Shown: piece by piece, positions 1-10,339 of the stretch
How positions within the stretch are numbered: the stretch's first letter is position 1
How the letters are laid out: the number at the start of each line of letters is the position of its first letter
Assembly: GCA_009602735.1 (NCBI GenBank)
Contig: WELA01007307.1
Location: 94,772 to 128,527, forward strand
Source of the DNA: Mesotaenium endlicherianum
Lineage: Eukaryota; Streptophyta; Zygnematophyceae; Zygnematales; Mesotaeniaceae
DNA length: 33,756 nt
Direction: 5' to 3'
Program-made: the position numbers and the translations under genes
Notes under the pieces: model-generated
What the model saw: only the letters and a program-made list of their open reading frames with translations
Told to the model about the DNA's origin: nothing
Databases searched by the model: none

Positions 1-84
1 CCCCCCCCTTCCTCGCACTCCCTTGGTCTCGTCTCCTTTTACGTAGAAGTGGTGCTGTCTTAGCTGCTGCTCTATCTATTGCAG

Positions 85-2768
85 TGCGCTGGCGTGCGGC
101 TGTACAAGTTCTGCCCGCGGCATGAGTGTGCAGCCGGCGTGGCTGCCTGCAACTTTGGGTGCTACACGTTTGCTTGCAGCTTTCTTTGAGCATGTGCTCC
201 TTCACACCTGGCGGGTGCAGCAGGAGGGCAACTGGCTGATTGAATTTGGGCAGGCAGACATGCTGATCTGTCCATCCATGCGCTCGCTTGCTTGCGTGCG
301 CGCGTGTGTCTGTGTGTGTGGGTGTATCTGTGTGTGTAATTATGTGCGTGTGCGTATGTCCGTGTGTGTGTATTTGGGCGCGCGTGTGTGTGTGTGTGTA
401 TCGCTGCGTGTGTCTGTCAAAGGAAACGCTCGTACACGCATGCATGTCAGTACCTGGCACAATTACAGTGATAAATATTCATGCATGCATGCATGCATAT
501 GCAAGTGTGAGTCGGAGCGTGTCCAGGGGCAGGGCAGGGCTCTCACATGCGCGTGCTTGCTCGCGTGCTTGCTCGCGCGCTGGCTTGCCTGCAGGTATAA
601 TGTGATGAAGAACTGCGGGGGCCGAATGGGAGCGGTCAATGGAATGCATCTCTCGGGCAAGGTTTGGAGCAGCTCCCCTGGCCCCCCTCCCTTCCTCCCC
701 CCTTCTTCGCCCCATTGGCACTCTCCTTTCCCTCTCAACTTTCCCATCGGGGACTGGAGATTTCCAATTCTACAGCCCCCTCATGGGAGGGGTTAGCTTG
801 AGCGTGCCTTACTCTTAAGCTTGGAGCAACCACTTGGCTTTGACAGCGTTGACACACGCTTGGTGGCTCGTTGCGTGCTGCCTCCTGAGTCTCTGTAATA
901 GCACCTGCACCAGCTTGGCCTGTAGCCCTTGCACTTGTCAAGAGTAATGACTTTGGACGTCCAGAGCCCGAGTCCTTCGAGTCCGATGGGGTGCCTGTGT
1001 TCTTTGTGTCTCTTCTTTTTTGAAAGAATTGACTCGATGCGTCACCCTGCATGGCGTCCGCCAGGCGCAGAGCTGATCGCTCGCTGACAGGACCGCTCTC
1101 CCTCCTTGCACGTGCGGCTGTGACGGGCGTTGCGGTCCTGCCAGGTGGACGACACGTGCATGCAGTCGCGGGAGGTCTGGACAGGTGTCACCTACGCGGT
1201 TGCGGCTGCCATGATCTACGAGGTAAGTCGTTGTTCAAAGAGACATCCCTCCACACGCCTCTGCCATGCCACATCTAAGCATCTGCCCGCCAGCGTTTGC
1301 CATACACACGGACACGCACATGAGCGCATCCCATACAGCACAACACGCACCCAATCGCCAACAATGACATGAGGAAGCTTTTGAATGCTTCTGTTGCAGT
1401 CTTTGTTTCAAATTCGTGCATGTCCGGCACGTGGCACTCTCTTGTGCGTGCAACTTGCTGGGCGGCTTGTTGGGCAGCATGCCTCCTTGCCGGGCAGTGT
1501 GAGGGGGAATCCACCTGAAGAGCTTCTTTTCATTTCGCTGTCTTGTTGTGGCATGACGCTCTTCGATTCTATGCGGCTTATGAGCTGCTTGCCAGGTGCC
1601 TTGCATGGTGTGGCTTGAGAGCACCTCCATATCTGTTGCCTGCGGCAGCCTCATTGTTGTGATTGGGAGGGAGGGCTGGCACGGCAGGGGATGGTGCCGG
1701 AGGCGTTCCAGACGGCAGAGGGTGTGTTTCAGGCTGGCTGGAAGGACTACGGGTGAGCACGCGTGCACCGCCAGCATTGCTGCAGTTGATTGCACGCCTC
1801 TTTTATGTCGTTGTATGCATGTGTGTGTGTGTGTGTGTGTGTGTACCCGCGCGCATGTGTGCTTGCGTGTGCGGGTGGGTGGAAGCTGCACAAATGAGCA
1901 TCTGCTTGTCTATGTACTTGCAGGTGGTATATGAGATGTGTGTGTGGCCTTTTGTCTGCATGAGCGAGCCTGTGTGTGTGTGTGTGTGTGTACGCTTGTG
2001 TCTGTGGGTCTGTGGTGCATGTGCGTGTGTGTGGGGGGAAGGATGGGGGGTGGGTAACCTCGTCCAGCAAGCCTGCACATATGGGCACTCGCATTTTTGC
2101 TCTCCTGGGAGGATGGGTATGCTCAAGGAATGGCTTTATGTGTGTTCATTGGATAGTTGCGGGGGCTGCCCCCCGGCGTGGCTTTCTGTCAATGTTGAGA
2201 AAAGCTCTCTCTTTTAGGTCAACCCGTTTGTCTCGAGGGGTACAAATTCCTTTCTACCCAGGGTCGAAATGCGGCGGAAACTTGCAGTATCGCGAAAACA
2301 TGTGGTGCATGTCGGCGTAGCGTCCACTTGTTCTCTCCTCCAAGGAGACTAGCAGCAACTTGTGGTCCTCCTCCAGCTCCTTCCTCGCGGCTGCCGGGTA
2401 CTGCACGGTGCCAGACTGACACAGATGATGTGCCGTCGGGACGTGGGTGTGAAACGGGTGTTGTGCTGTGCTGTGCTGTGCTGATATGAATGGGAACCAG
2501 GTATTGGTTCCAGACGCCAGAGGCCTGGACAACCACGGGGCGATTTCGTTCGCTCACATACATGCGGCCGCTTGCCATCTGGGCCATGCAGTGGGCGCTG
2601 CAGCGGCCGCCCGCCTCGCTGGCCTCCCCCAGGGTGGTCAAGATGGAGAAGAGAGACTCGCAGAAGGAGCCGGCGCGGTCGTCGGCTAACGGGGGCCCCC
2701 ATGAGCCCGAGAGGGAGCCGGGGACGGGAGGCATGTTTGGGTGCGGGGTGTGCAAGCCTGACAAGTGA
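85..2768 (+). CDS. GBA2-type non-lysosomal glucosylceramidase (GH116), C-terminal exons, 5' partial
   Basis: This enzyme family hydrolyses glucosylceramide to glucose and ceramide on the cytosolic side of membranes. I join five exons: 85-107, 595-661, 1145-1222, 1688-1752 and 2501-2768 (TGA stop). All junctions are GT-AG and keep phase. The joined product reads through [59 protein letters not shown] and [14 protein letters not shown], which is the conserved C-terminal half of the GBA2 catalytic domain as found in plants. The tail after the WAL motif is short and Arg/Lys/Glu/Pro-rich, as in plant homologues. The first exon here is only 23 nt if the acceptor is at 84; an alternative acceptor after 63 would make it 44 nt. 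The donor after 661 (gtttgg) and that after 107 (gttctg) are weak. Introns 1 and 4 are rich in TG repeats. Identity is confident; the first exon boundary is not. Confidence 0.87.
302..410 (+). repeat. Irregular TG-rich tract in GBA2 intron
   Basis: Interrupted TG/CG dinucleotide runs lie on the sense strand of the intron between exons 85-107 and 595-661. No coding content is needed to explain the open frames across it. Confidence 0.8.
481..498. repeat. (ATGC)n microsatellite
   Basis: Four and a half copies of the self-complementary tetranucleotide ATGC, inside the first GBA2 intron of the window. Confidence 0.9.
1821..1844 (+). repeat. (GT)12 microsatellite
   Basis: Twelve uninterrupted GT units in the intron after the GBA2 exon ending at 1752. 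A second run of about ten TG units lies at 1971-1990 in the same intron. Confidence 0.95.
2462..2481 (+). repeat. (TGTGC)4 tandem repeat next to a splice acceptor
   Basis: Four TGTGC units end about 20 bases before the acceptor of the last GBA2 exon (AG at 2499-2500). Confidence 0.85.
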
Positions 2769-4111
2769 TTGACATAGTGACGAGTGAGTGTAGTCCCAAG
2801 CGCAGTGGTGGCCACTGGTGGGCTGCCAGGTGGATGCATGTGGACGAGGGCGGCCAGGATGGCCAGGGTGGCGCTGTGTTTGTTGGCATGCATATTAAGT
2901 TATGACACCCAGGTGACTCCCAGACAATACGGAAGCACATGTATTTTGTGGAGAAGCTGGAAAGAGGACAATGCGGGACTGATGTTCTCCTGAGAGCCTG
3001 GGGGGGTCTTGGCCTAGGTTTTCGGGGCTTCTTGTGTATGTGTCTGTGGCCAGTACCTTTGCATGCGCATACACGCGCCTGGGGCCCCACACTTCCGTGG
3101 CCATGTACACCAGAGATTATTCTTTTTATCGTTTTGAAACTGCCCTATTGTAGTGGTGTTCAACAGATCCAGGAGGCAGTTGGGACAAACCCTGGCAAAT
3201 AGTTGGGCCTATTAGAGTTGGCAACACTGTATATATGTACCCGTCTCCAACCTTTTGATTGCTCTGCCTGTCACTGATGCCATAGGCGTATGTACAATGA
3301 GCAAAGATGATGTAACATGTGGAAGGAATTATTTCATGCATACTCGAAGGGGTAGTTAGACACTGCAGTTGGAGCCGGCACATTGATGTGAATAGTGCGC
3401 ACTGATTATGAATGTACGTGAAGCATACGTCGCATGATGTTCCCATCATCACGTTGCCAAGCTGACGTTGACTTGTTGTCCAAGCTCCTCCTCCAATTGC
3501 ATTCTCAAACAGCTGTGTTGCCAAGTGCACCTTCTAAGTGTTTCAGCAAGCTTCCTTGCCTGCTGCACGCCGCCCCCCTCAAGCACTGCTGTAGAGAGAG
3601 CTTGCTGTCGCCTCATGTGCATGAATCCAACCGGCTCCATCCACGCGTGTTTGAGGGCAGCTCCAGTGCAACCCTCCCAAGCCCTACGGCATTTACCCAC
3701 CTCTGCTACTTGAGCTTGTGCAATGTACGCCGTGAGGGACATGCCCTGCATGCCCTTCTCGTCAAATCTGCAAATCTGTCTCTATCCTGCACGCATCTTA
3801 ACGCCGTGACAACGTGCTTCATTCCTGCATGTTGGAATCATTCCCCCCAAGCAACTTCCAACATTTCTTCTTGATTGTCTATATATTAGCTAATGTGTGT
3901 AACCTGCATGCACACCCTCAAGCCCAACAACAAACCGCTTCCCAAGCGCATTCCATCTATCTCCTCATCCGTCTCCGATATGCACGCTCTCAAGCGCACT
4001 TCCTACTGCGCCTGCGATTTCTCCAATCATCGACCGTCTGTGCTTCCACCTCACGCACTCTCAAGCCCAACAACAAAGGGCTTCTGCCTGCACGTTGATA
4101 CTCTCAACTCC
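2769..4111. other. Intergenic region between the GBA2 gene and SAM gene copy A
   Basis: No gene was recognised. From about 3000 it belongs to the duplicated block: 3150-3240 matches 6960-7050 directly (shared words such as ggcagttgggacaaac and aatagttgggcc), and 3000-3110 matches 6820-6920 in inverted orientation. The part from about 3750 to 4110 resembles 7560-7930 and is the 3' flank of the SAM gene in each copy. Confidence 0.6.
3000..3110 (+). repeat. Inverted copy of 6820-6920 at the duplication edge
   Basis: The plus strand here (ggcttcttgtgtatgtgtct, then ggccagta) matches the minus strand at 6820-6920 (ggcttcttgtatatacatgt, then gggcagta). The flanking sequence beyond 3118/6926 matches in direct orientation, so a segment of about 100 bp was inverted in one of the two units. 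Confidence 0.6.
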
Positions 4112-6040
4112 TCATTGGTAGGCTTCAACGGAAATGTGCACGCTCTCGAGTGCGAGGGCAAAGTGCTTCCTGTTGCCCAGGCTCGTCATGCCTAGCTCCT
4201 CCCGCAGCTCCTCAGAAGTCGGCCTCAGCAGCAAGTTGCCGCTCACGTCGTGCTCCAAAAAGGCAGCCGCGTATCGTGCAAGTCCGTTCTCCTGCAGCCA
4301 CTTGGCAACGTCTCCCGCCGTCCAGCGCCAGCAAGGGTGCAGCCGGACGGTGCCAGCTGCTATCTCCAAGCTTGGCTTCTGGTCGAAGAGAACGAGCTTG
4401 CCCTGCGGTGAGTGAAGTGTCTCCAACTCCTCCTCTGCCAACGTTTGCACTGTCTCATTACCCTCGTCCTCTGCAGCAGCGCCATCAACCTCGTCCTCTG
4501 TGGCAGCGCCAGCAGTCACTGCACATCCTCTTCAAGGAAGACGTCAGAACCCTCTGACTTGATTGTGGGGAGTTGGCAGGCGCAAATATGGTAAGCTCAA
4601 ACAAAGACAGGCGCGTGGTGGGGGAAGGCTACAATGTAGCACACAACAAGCATCAGGAATATGCAGGCAAAAATTAAAATCAGAAATGGCCAGCCGTTGG
4701 CATCACAGGACAAGCATGCAGACACACACGCCGTGCACGCGCATGCGTACATCTGCACGAATCATCATTCATGCACGCACAGACACACAAATGGGAGGCG
4801 GGATCTTGCAACCTTACCGCCAGCTATCACGCCCTCAACGGCCGCCCCGCCAGCAGCAGTGGCCAAGGTCAGGCTGTCGTTCACCCTTGCCCTCTCCAGC
4901 TGCAGATGGTCAGCCCCCCAGCAGGAGGGATAGCCACCACGCGTTCCGGAGGAAGTACCCCTTGCCAAGCAGGGTGAAGCCTGGCGTCCTGGCTGATGTG
5001 AGCAGAAACAAAATCGCAGGTCCGCAGTAGACAAGAAATTTTTTGATAAACGCCGCCCTTGAGCGCGTGGAGAGGAGCGGGAAAGCGTCCAAATACGCCA
5101 TCAGCCACGCCAGCCCATTGACACCTGGCACCAGACTGACGACCGTGGGTGCCACCCATATGACACCTGGCATGCCACCTGGTACGCCGCCGGCGCCGGA
5201 TTGCACTGTACCTGCTGTTGTGACACCTGGCACCAATGGCCGGGGTTGCCAGTCGGGCAGCGGCCAGACCGCCACCTGGCGTCTATTCAGGTACTGGCTG
5301 ACCGCCAGACGGTGAGCCGCTGCTGGCCTGGGGCGTGCGTAAGCGCCGCCCAGGGACACCAGAAAATTGGCAATGAGGACGAAGCACAGGATTTTGTCAA
5401 GGTGGGGGCCGTTGGGCCCTGTAGAGAGCAGGAGGGGGAAGCAATCCCTTAGAGGCTCTTGATAGGTGAAGTAGACATTTGCGAGCAGCTCCCTAGCCAG
5501 GCCCACCGTCATGGCCAGGCCACATGCCAGGAAGGATGCGGCGATGGCAACATTGGTGCTCATGATCACGAGCGGGAAGAACACCCCAACGGACATAATA
5601 GCAATGGAACTCATCAGGACCACGGGACCACCTGTCAGCGCCACAAGCGCCGCAATGACTGCCGCAGCCCACTGCAACCCACCCCAGGCTCCTTTCTGTT
5701 CTCAGGTCTCGTTGCTTCCGGCATCAGCAGGGAGGGGCTCGTGCCCAGGGCTTTCTGAGGGGCACTAGCTTCAGCAGCACCTGTAGCAGGAGAGGAAGTT
5801 TCCCTGCGCTTGCGCACAGACCTCCTATTACTTCTAGCAGGTCCATTTCTCCCTAGGTCTGCCCTTGCACCTTTTAGAGGCCCATCTATCTTTCTAACTT
5901 TAAACAAGTTACTGCTGGAATATGTGAAGAAGCAACCCCTACAGGACTTGAACTTGTCAGGAGACACATGGCAGCATGCTGAGCCTGCTACACTGAAAGA
6001 CAAGGCCCACTGAGAGGAGGAAGAGCGAGAAGCATTTTTC
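4112..6040 (-). CDS. Multi-pass membrane protein with C-terminal SAM domain, copy A (possibly decayed)
   Basis: Not a family I can name. Minus-strand parts: an N-terminal Cys/Ser/Arg-rich exon starting at 6040 after an AG; a hydrophobic exon from about 5677 to about 4930 with five to six likely membrane segments (for example VFFPLVIMSTNVAIAASF, CFVLIANFLVSLGGA and GVIWVAPTVVSLVPG); a short exon (LQLERARVNDSLTL) ending at 4818 with donor gtaagg; and a SAM exon 4518-4112. The last splice is phase 1 and continues into an acidic linker, then a SAM domain (WTAGDVAKWLQENGLARYAA, LREELGM, ALALESV). SAM domains mediate protein-protein or RNA binding, so the membrane protein may be a scaffold. Problems: relative to copy B, a frame change and an in-frame TGA occur near 5690-5740, and the hydrophobic frame and the LQL frame are offset by one base. 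It is either a pseudogene or carries splices I cannot place. Confidence 0.6.
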
Positions 6041-6359
6041 CTATACGTCAATATAGGAGGAGACTAGGGCCTGCTTTGAGTCCAAATGCCATTCTGGATA
6101 TGCCTTCGGGTCGGACTTGAATATTGCCTGCAAAAGCAGTGTTTCGAAGTGATGAGTTAGCTGCAGTGAATGTTGTAAGGGACGAGATAGCTGCATGTAC
6201 TGCCGTCGACATGACTAACGCTCTCAGAGATAGTATCAATTGATTGCCAAAGTTGCGTGCAAGAGGAAGAAAGCTACTACGTGAGCAGTTAAGAGGCGCT
6301 ATATATTCCAAAATGAATAAAGCAGATATCGTTGTAATGACTATATGCACCGAGGGAAG

Positions 6360-6540
6360 GGAAACAAGTATCTGCAAACGTCTGATTTGCTATACTTAAT
6401 CTAGTAGCTTCTTCGGCTGGCAAGCTATACTCGCCTGAGCCTCTAGTCAATGGATGCTGGGGCAAGAAGATCAAGGCAGCGAGTTTCACGTCTTTCGGAT
6501 TTCCCAACAATATCCCCAATCTGTAAAACTTGTCGAGCAA
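6360..6540 (-). other. Upstream exon-like segment of SAM gene copy A, degenerate
   Basis: The minus-strand frame here includes FYRLGILLGNPKDVKLAAL and resembles the frame at 10082-10339 in the other unit (FLRLRPEKFFEDPKDRKFVG), sharing the order F-R-L...PKD.K. It may be a 5' exon of the SAM gene or a separate conserved element. The rest of the upstream sequence in this copy has stops. Confidence 0.3.
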
Positions 6541-6557
6541 ATAAGCTGTTTGCTGTA

Positions 6558-6600
6558 GAAGTTCCTCTTACCGAAGTTCCTCTTATAGAAGTTCCTCTTG
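6558..6600 (+). repeat. 15-bp tandem repeat, three copies
   Basis: gaagttcctctta plus two variable bases is repeated at 6558, 6573 and 6588 (last copy partial). It keeps an open frame with a five-residue period (EVPLT, EVPLI, EVPLA). The copy-B counterpart lacks it, so it expanded after duplication. No gene was recognised here. Confidence 0.8.
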
Positions 6601-6699
6601 CTGATCGAGCTAGGCGTAGTTCTACTTCAGCCGTGCAGCATGCACCTGATACAGATCAACACTTCAAAAAATTGACTTTCGCTGTCCCGTCAACATGAT

Positions 6700-7939
6700 G
6701 TCGTTCCTCGTTGGTTGCCCGCGGGGGGAGAATTACAGTCCTTATTAGTATGACCTTTTGCCATCAATACGTGGACGGGCGAGAAGTAATTTTCTGGCTT
6801 TTCGCAAGAGACAGCCGGAGATCCCTTGACGCTGCGTGTGTGCATCTGCAGTCGTACTGCCCAAAAGCACATGTATATACAAGAAGCCCCCAAAATTATA
6901 GACCGAAACCCACCCCATATAAATAAATATTTTTTATTCTCCTTGGCTGCCTTCATATTGATGGTGGGCAATAGATCCAGCAGGCAGTTGGGACAAACTT
7001 CGGGAAATAGTTGGGCCTTTCATTGACAACACTGTACATATTTGTTCCTTTATCCAACCTTTTTAATGTCGTAACGTGCAGTATTTTTGCTTCACGAAGA
7101 TAAGATTTATTTCACATTAAGATGCTAGTTTGTTACTGATGCAGTCAAATCTACATATCAATTCAGATTGTGCATATGAAAGTGTCATGATCTCATCACC
7201 TTGCAAAGCTGTCTTTGTTCTGTTTAGAGTTATCCACTATTCTGTTCAAAGTTTTCAAAGCTCCTACTCCCAGCGTACTATCTAAACGTCTGCAATACCA
7301 TGTGCCTATCATTGTTTCAAAGAGCTTCCCGGCCTGTTGCACGCTCCCTTACGCACTATAGTACAAGGAGTGACTGTTTTCTTATGTACATGCCCCCAAT
7401 TGGCCCTTTTGATCCATGCATGTAGTAGAGGCTAGCTCCTGTGCAAATCTCCCAGCAAAATGGACTGATATGCCCCCCTCCTAACTTCTGAAACCTAGAG
7501 CTGTGCAATGGCGTGACTCGTCAGACATGCCCCCGGCCTGCATGCTCTCCTCACAAAGTCGAACTTGTCTCTAGCCTGCACGCTCTTTAGCGCCACATTT
7601 GCGTGCTTCATTCCTGCAAATTGCCACCTCTCGGCCTGCAACCACAACCTTGTCTTCTCGGTCTGCACTAATCAGCTCCATCGGCAGCCTGCATGCTCAC
7701 CCTCGGGCCCGACAATGGAGTGCTCACTGCTTCCTAATGCACACTTTCCTCATTTGCCTCCAACATATGCAGGCGCAAGGTTAAAGCGCTTCGTACTCCA
7801 TTTGCAATATACCTCCCTACTGATCAACCATCTCTATTTTCACCCGCTTATGATCTCAAGCCCAGCATTCAACCTCAATACCAAAGGGCTTCTGCCCGCG
7901 TATTGATACTCTTGAGTCCTGAGTCCTTATCAGTAGGCT
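6700..7939. other. Region between the two SAM gene copies
   Basis: This is the junction of the tandem duplication. It holds the inverted segment (6820-6920), the direct match to 3118-3240 (6926-7050), an AT-rich stretch at about 7020-7280, and a 3' flank like that of copy A. No gene was recognised. Confidence 0.55.
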
Positions 7940-9722
7940 TCAGCCGGCAACGTGCACGCTCTTAAGCGCGAGGGAAAAGCGCTTCCTGTCGCCCAGGCTC
8001 GTCATGCCCAGCTCCTCCCGCAGCTCCTCAGAATCCAGCCTCAGCAGCAGGTCACTACTCACATTGTGCTCCAAGAAGGAGGCAGCGTATCGTGTGAGCC
8101 CGCTCTCCCGCAGCCACTTGGCAACGTCTCCCGCCGTCCAGCCCCGGCATGAGTGCATTCGGATGGTCCCAGCTGTTGTCTCCACGCTGGGCTCCTGCAT
8201 GGTAGACGATCTAAGAGAACGACCTTGCCTTGCGGTACATGTCCTGCAACATGTCCAATGCCTCCATTACCTCCTCCCTCTCTTCCTTTGCAGGGGCAAC
8301 GTCTGTGGCAGCACCAGCTGTCAAGTGTCAACACATATCCAACACGGAAGATCTCAAAATCTTGCGAGTGTCGGAACTTGGCAGGTGGGTCCGATTACAT
8401 ATATTGCTATCATGAGAACAGATAGCAGAAAGATGCTGAAGCACAGAACAACGTGCAGATTTCTGCATGCACCTGCCCACATGTGCGCGCCAACGGAACT
8501 ACACGCAAGGCATGGGGTCCAGCGACCTTACCGCCAGCTGTCACGACCTCGAGGGTCCTCCTGGCAGCAGCAGATGCAAGGGCCAGACAGTTGTTGAGCC
8601 TCGCCCTCTTTAGCTGCAGATGGACTGGACAGGCAGATCGCTTTTCAAAAAGAGCAATCTCCTCGAAGCAAGGTGAAGCCTACCAGCACGGGTGATGCAA
8701 GCAGCAACGTGACCAAAGGTGCACAGTACACAAAGAAGTTTCTGATGTACGCCACCCTCACGCGCGCGGAGAGAAGGGGAAAGGACTCGGATAACGCCAG
8801 CAGCCACGCCAGCCCATTGAAACCTGGCACCAGATTGACAACTGTCGGGGCCACCCACATGACACGTGGCATGCCACTTGGCACGCCACCGGCACCAGGT
8901 TGCGCTGCACCTGCCGCTGCAATACCTGGCGCCAATGTTGGGGATTGCTGGTCGAGAAGCAGCCAGGCCGCCACCTGGCCCCTATTCAGATATCGGCTAC
9001 CCGCCAGGCGGGCGGCCGCTGCTGACCTGGAGCGCGTGAAAGCGCCGCCCAAGGCTGCCAGGAAATTGGAGATGAGGACAAAGCAGAAGATATAATCAAG
9101 GACGGGACCGTTGAGCACCAAAGAGAGCAGCAGGAGGAACCGATCCCGAAGGGGATCCAGAAAAATGTGCGAAACAAAGGTGCGTAGCTGCATCCCCAGC
9201 AACAAAATAAGGGACAAGCCCCCTCCCAAAAACTTTACGGCGTTGTTCAGAAGGTCGGCCACAAGCGTGAGAGGGGCGAACATTAATATGCCCATCACAA
9301 CACCAAGTGCCAACTTCGAGGGGTCAGTAGTCATTGCCGCCAGCGCCGCAATTGCTGTCCCCGCAGCCCACTGCAGCCCCGCCTTCGGTCCGCCTTTTTT
9401 TCCCGTCTTATTGCTTCCAGCATTAGCGGGGGAGAGCTCTTGACCAGGGCTGTGAGGTTTGCCACTGTTAGCAGCACCTTCAGTAGAACATGAAGTTCCC
9501 CTGTGCTTGCGCATAGACCTTTCAGTACTTCCAGCACATCCGTTGCTCCATAGATCTGCCTTTGCACCTCTGAGAGACTCATTAATTCTTGTACTCTTGT
9601 AAGGCTTACAGCTGGAGCATGTGAAGAAGCAACCTTTACTGGACATGTCAGAGGACAGGTGGCAGCATGATGAGCCTGCTTCTTTGAAAGACGAGGCCCG
9701 TTGAGAGCGAAGAGCATTCTTC
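7940..9722 (-). CDS. Multi-pass membrane protein with C-terminal SAM domain, copy B
   Basis: Same architecture as copy A. The N-terminal and membrane parts are one open frame from 9722 (AG acceptor just before) to 8645: Cys/Ser-rich start, basic region, then hydrophobic segments (LALGVVMGILMFAPLTLVA, FLGGGLSLILLLGM, DYIFCFVLISNFLAALGGAF, VMWVAPTVVNLVPGFNGLAW and FFVYCAPLVTLLLASPVLVG). A short exon (LQLKRARLNNCLAL) ends at 8532 with donor gtaagg and joins an exon beginning at 8317 (AGAATDVAPAKEE). The SAM domain follows (WTAGDVAKWLRESGLTRYAA, LREELGM), ending at 7940. Within the linker the frame is broken, but an intron 8270-8195 (gtaatg...atgcag, 76 nt, phase 0 at both ends) would restore it. 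The hydrophobic and LQL frames are offset by one base, as in copy A. A start codon was not settled; the gene may begin with an upstream exon at 10339-10082. Confidence 0.6.
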
Positions 9723-10018
9723 CTGCATATCAAAATAGGAGCAGACTCCAGCCTGTTGTGCCTCCAAGTGCACCTCTCGATGTGCCTTTGGGTCGGAACC
9801 TTCTTGATGGTGTATATATCTCTGTTGATACAGTAAGCCGATACAATGATTCTGCTGAAGTAAATGCTGTAAAACATGAACTAGCCGAATGTACTGCGAT
9901 TGCCATGGCTTATGCATGCACTGCCAAGAATGAGGGTCAAAGTTGCGTGTTAGCAAATGAGGATTACTATGTGAGCAATGAGGAAAAACTATATGATGAA
10001 ATGCGAAGCATAGATTGA
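9701..10018 (+). other. Antisense open frame in the 5' part of unit B
   Basis: A plus-strand open frame includes LDVPLGRNLLDGV and AECTAIAMAYA. The matching stretch of unit A (about 6060-6230) shows recognisable but broken pieces (LDMPSGRT, AACTAVDM). It overlaps the N-terminal exon of copy B on the other strand and its probable intron. It may be a remnant of another duplicated element or chance. No family was recognised. Confidence 0.25.
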
Positions 10019-10081
10019 TGTAATGAACTTGCACAGAGCTAAGGGAAAGGATATTATTTGCAGACGGTATACCTGCTCTAT

Positions 10082-10339
10082 TCATCTAGTAGCTATAATT
10101 TGCATGTAACAAGCTACTGAATTGAGCCACTGGCGAATGAACTCTGGAGCAAGAAGACCGAGACCAACAAATTTCCTATCCTTCGGATCTTCAAAAAACT
10201 TCTCTGGACGCAATCTCAAGAATGTTGAACAAATGAAGTGTTTGCCAGCTGAGTATATCTCATAAAGTGCTGAGCTAGGCCATTTCCAGTAGCCGCGGTA
10301 TGGTTCGTTGCGAGTGGTCACAGAAATAAATCTCATCAT
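10082..10339 (-). other. Candidate 5' exon of SAM gene copy B
   Basis: This is an open minus-strand frame starting ATGATG at 10339 after an A-rich context (gaaac). It includes YRGYWKWPSSALYEIYSAG and FLRLRPEKFFEDPKDRKFVG. A related frame exists in unit A (6360-6540). Its position upstream of the acceptor at 9722 makes a first exon possible, but no donor was fixed. Confidence 0.35.

Larger units (their letters stand above)
3000..6720 (-). repeat. Tandem duplication, unit A
   Basis: This is the left unit of a direct tandem duplication carrying SAM/membrane gene copy A with its 3' and 5' flanks. Matches to unit B run from the 3' flank (about 3118 against 6926) through the SAM exon, the membrane exon and the 5' exon to about 6540 (matching about 10100-10200). 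Coding parts are best conserved; flanks are diverged with many indels. Limits are approximate because they were judged by eye. Confidence 0.75.

Noticed and set aside
481-498. Possible CRISPR array, origin or attachment site from short repeats
   Set aside because: The repeats are simple eukaryotic microsatellites with no spacers, and the window is clearly eukaryotic nuclear DNA.
122-796. Long plus-strand open frame of 224 codons with many Cys, Val and Arg residues
   Set aside because: It is the translation of TG/CG microsatellites in a GBA2 intron; the real exons 85-107 and 595-661 account for the coding signal, and the second lies in this region.
1235-1891. Minus-strand 218-codon open frame rich in His and Thr
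   Set aside because: It is antisense to a GBA2 exon and CA/TG repeats, with low-complexity composition and no domain.
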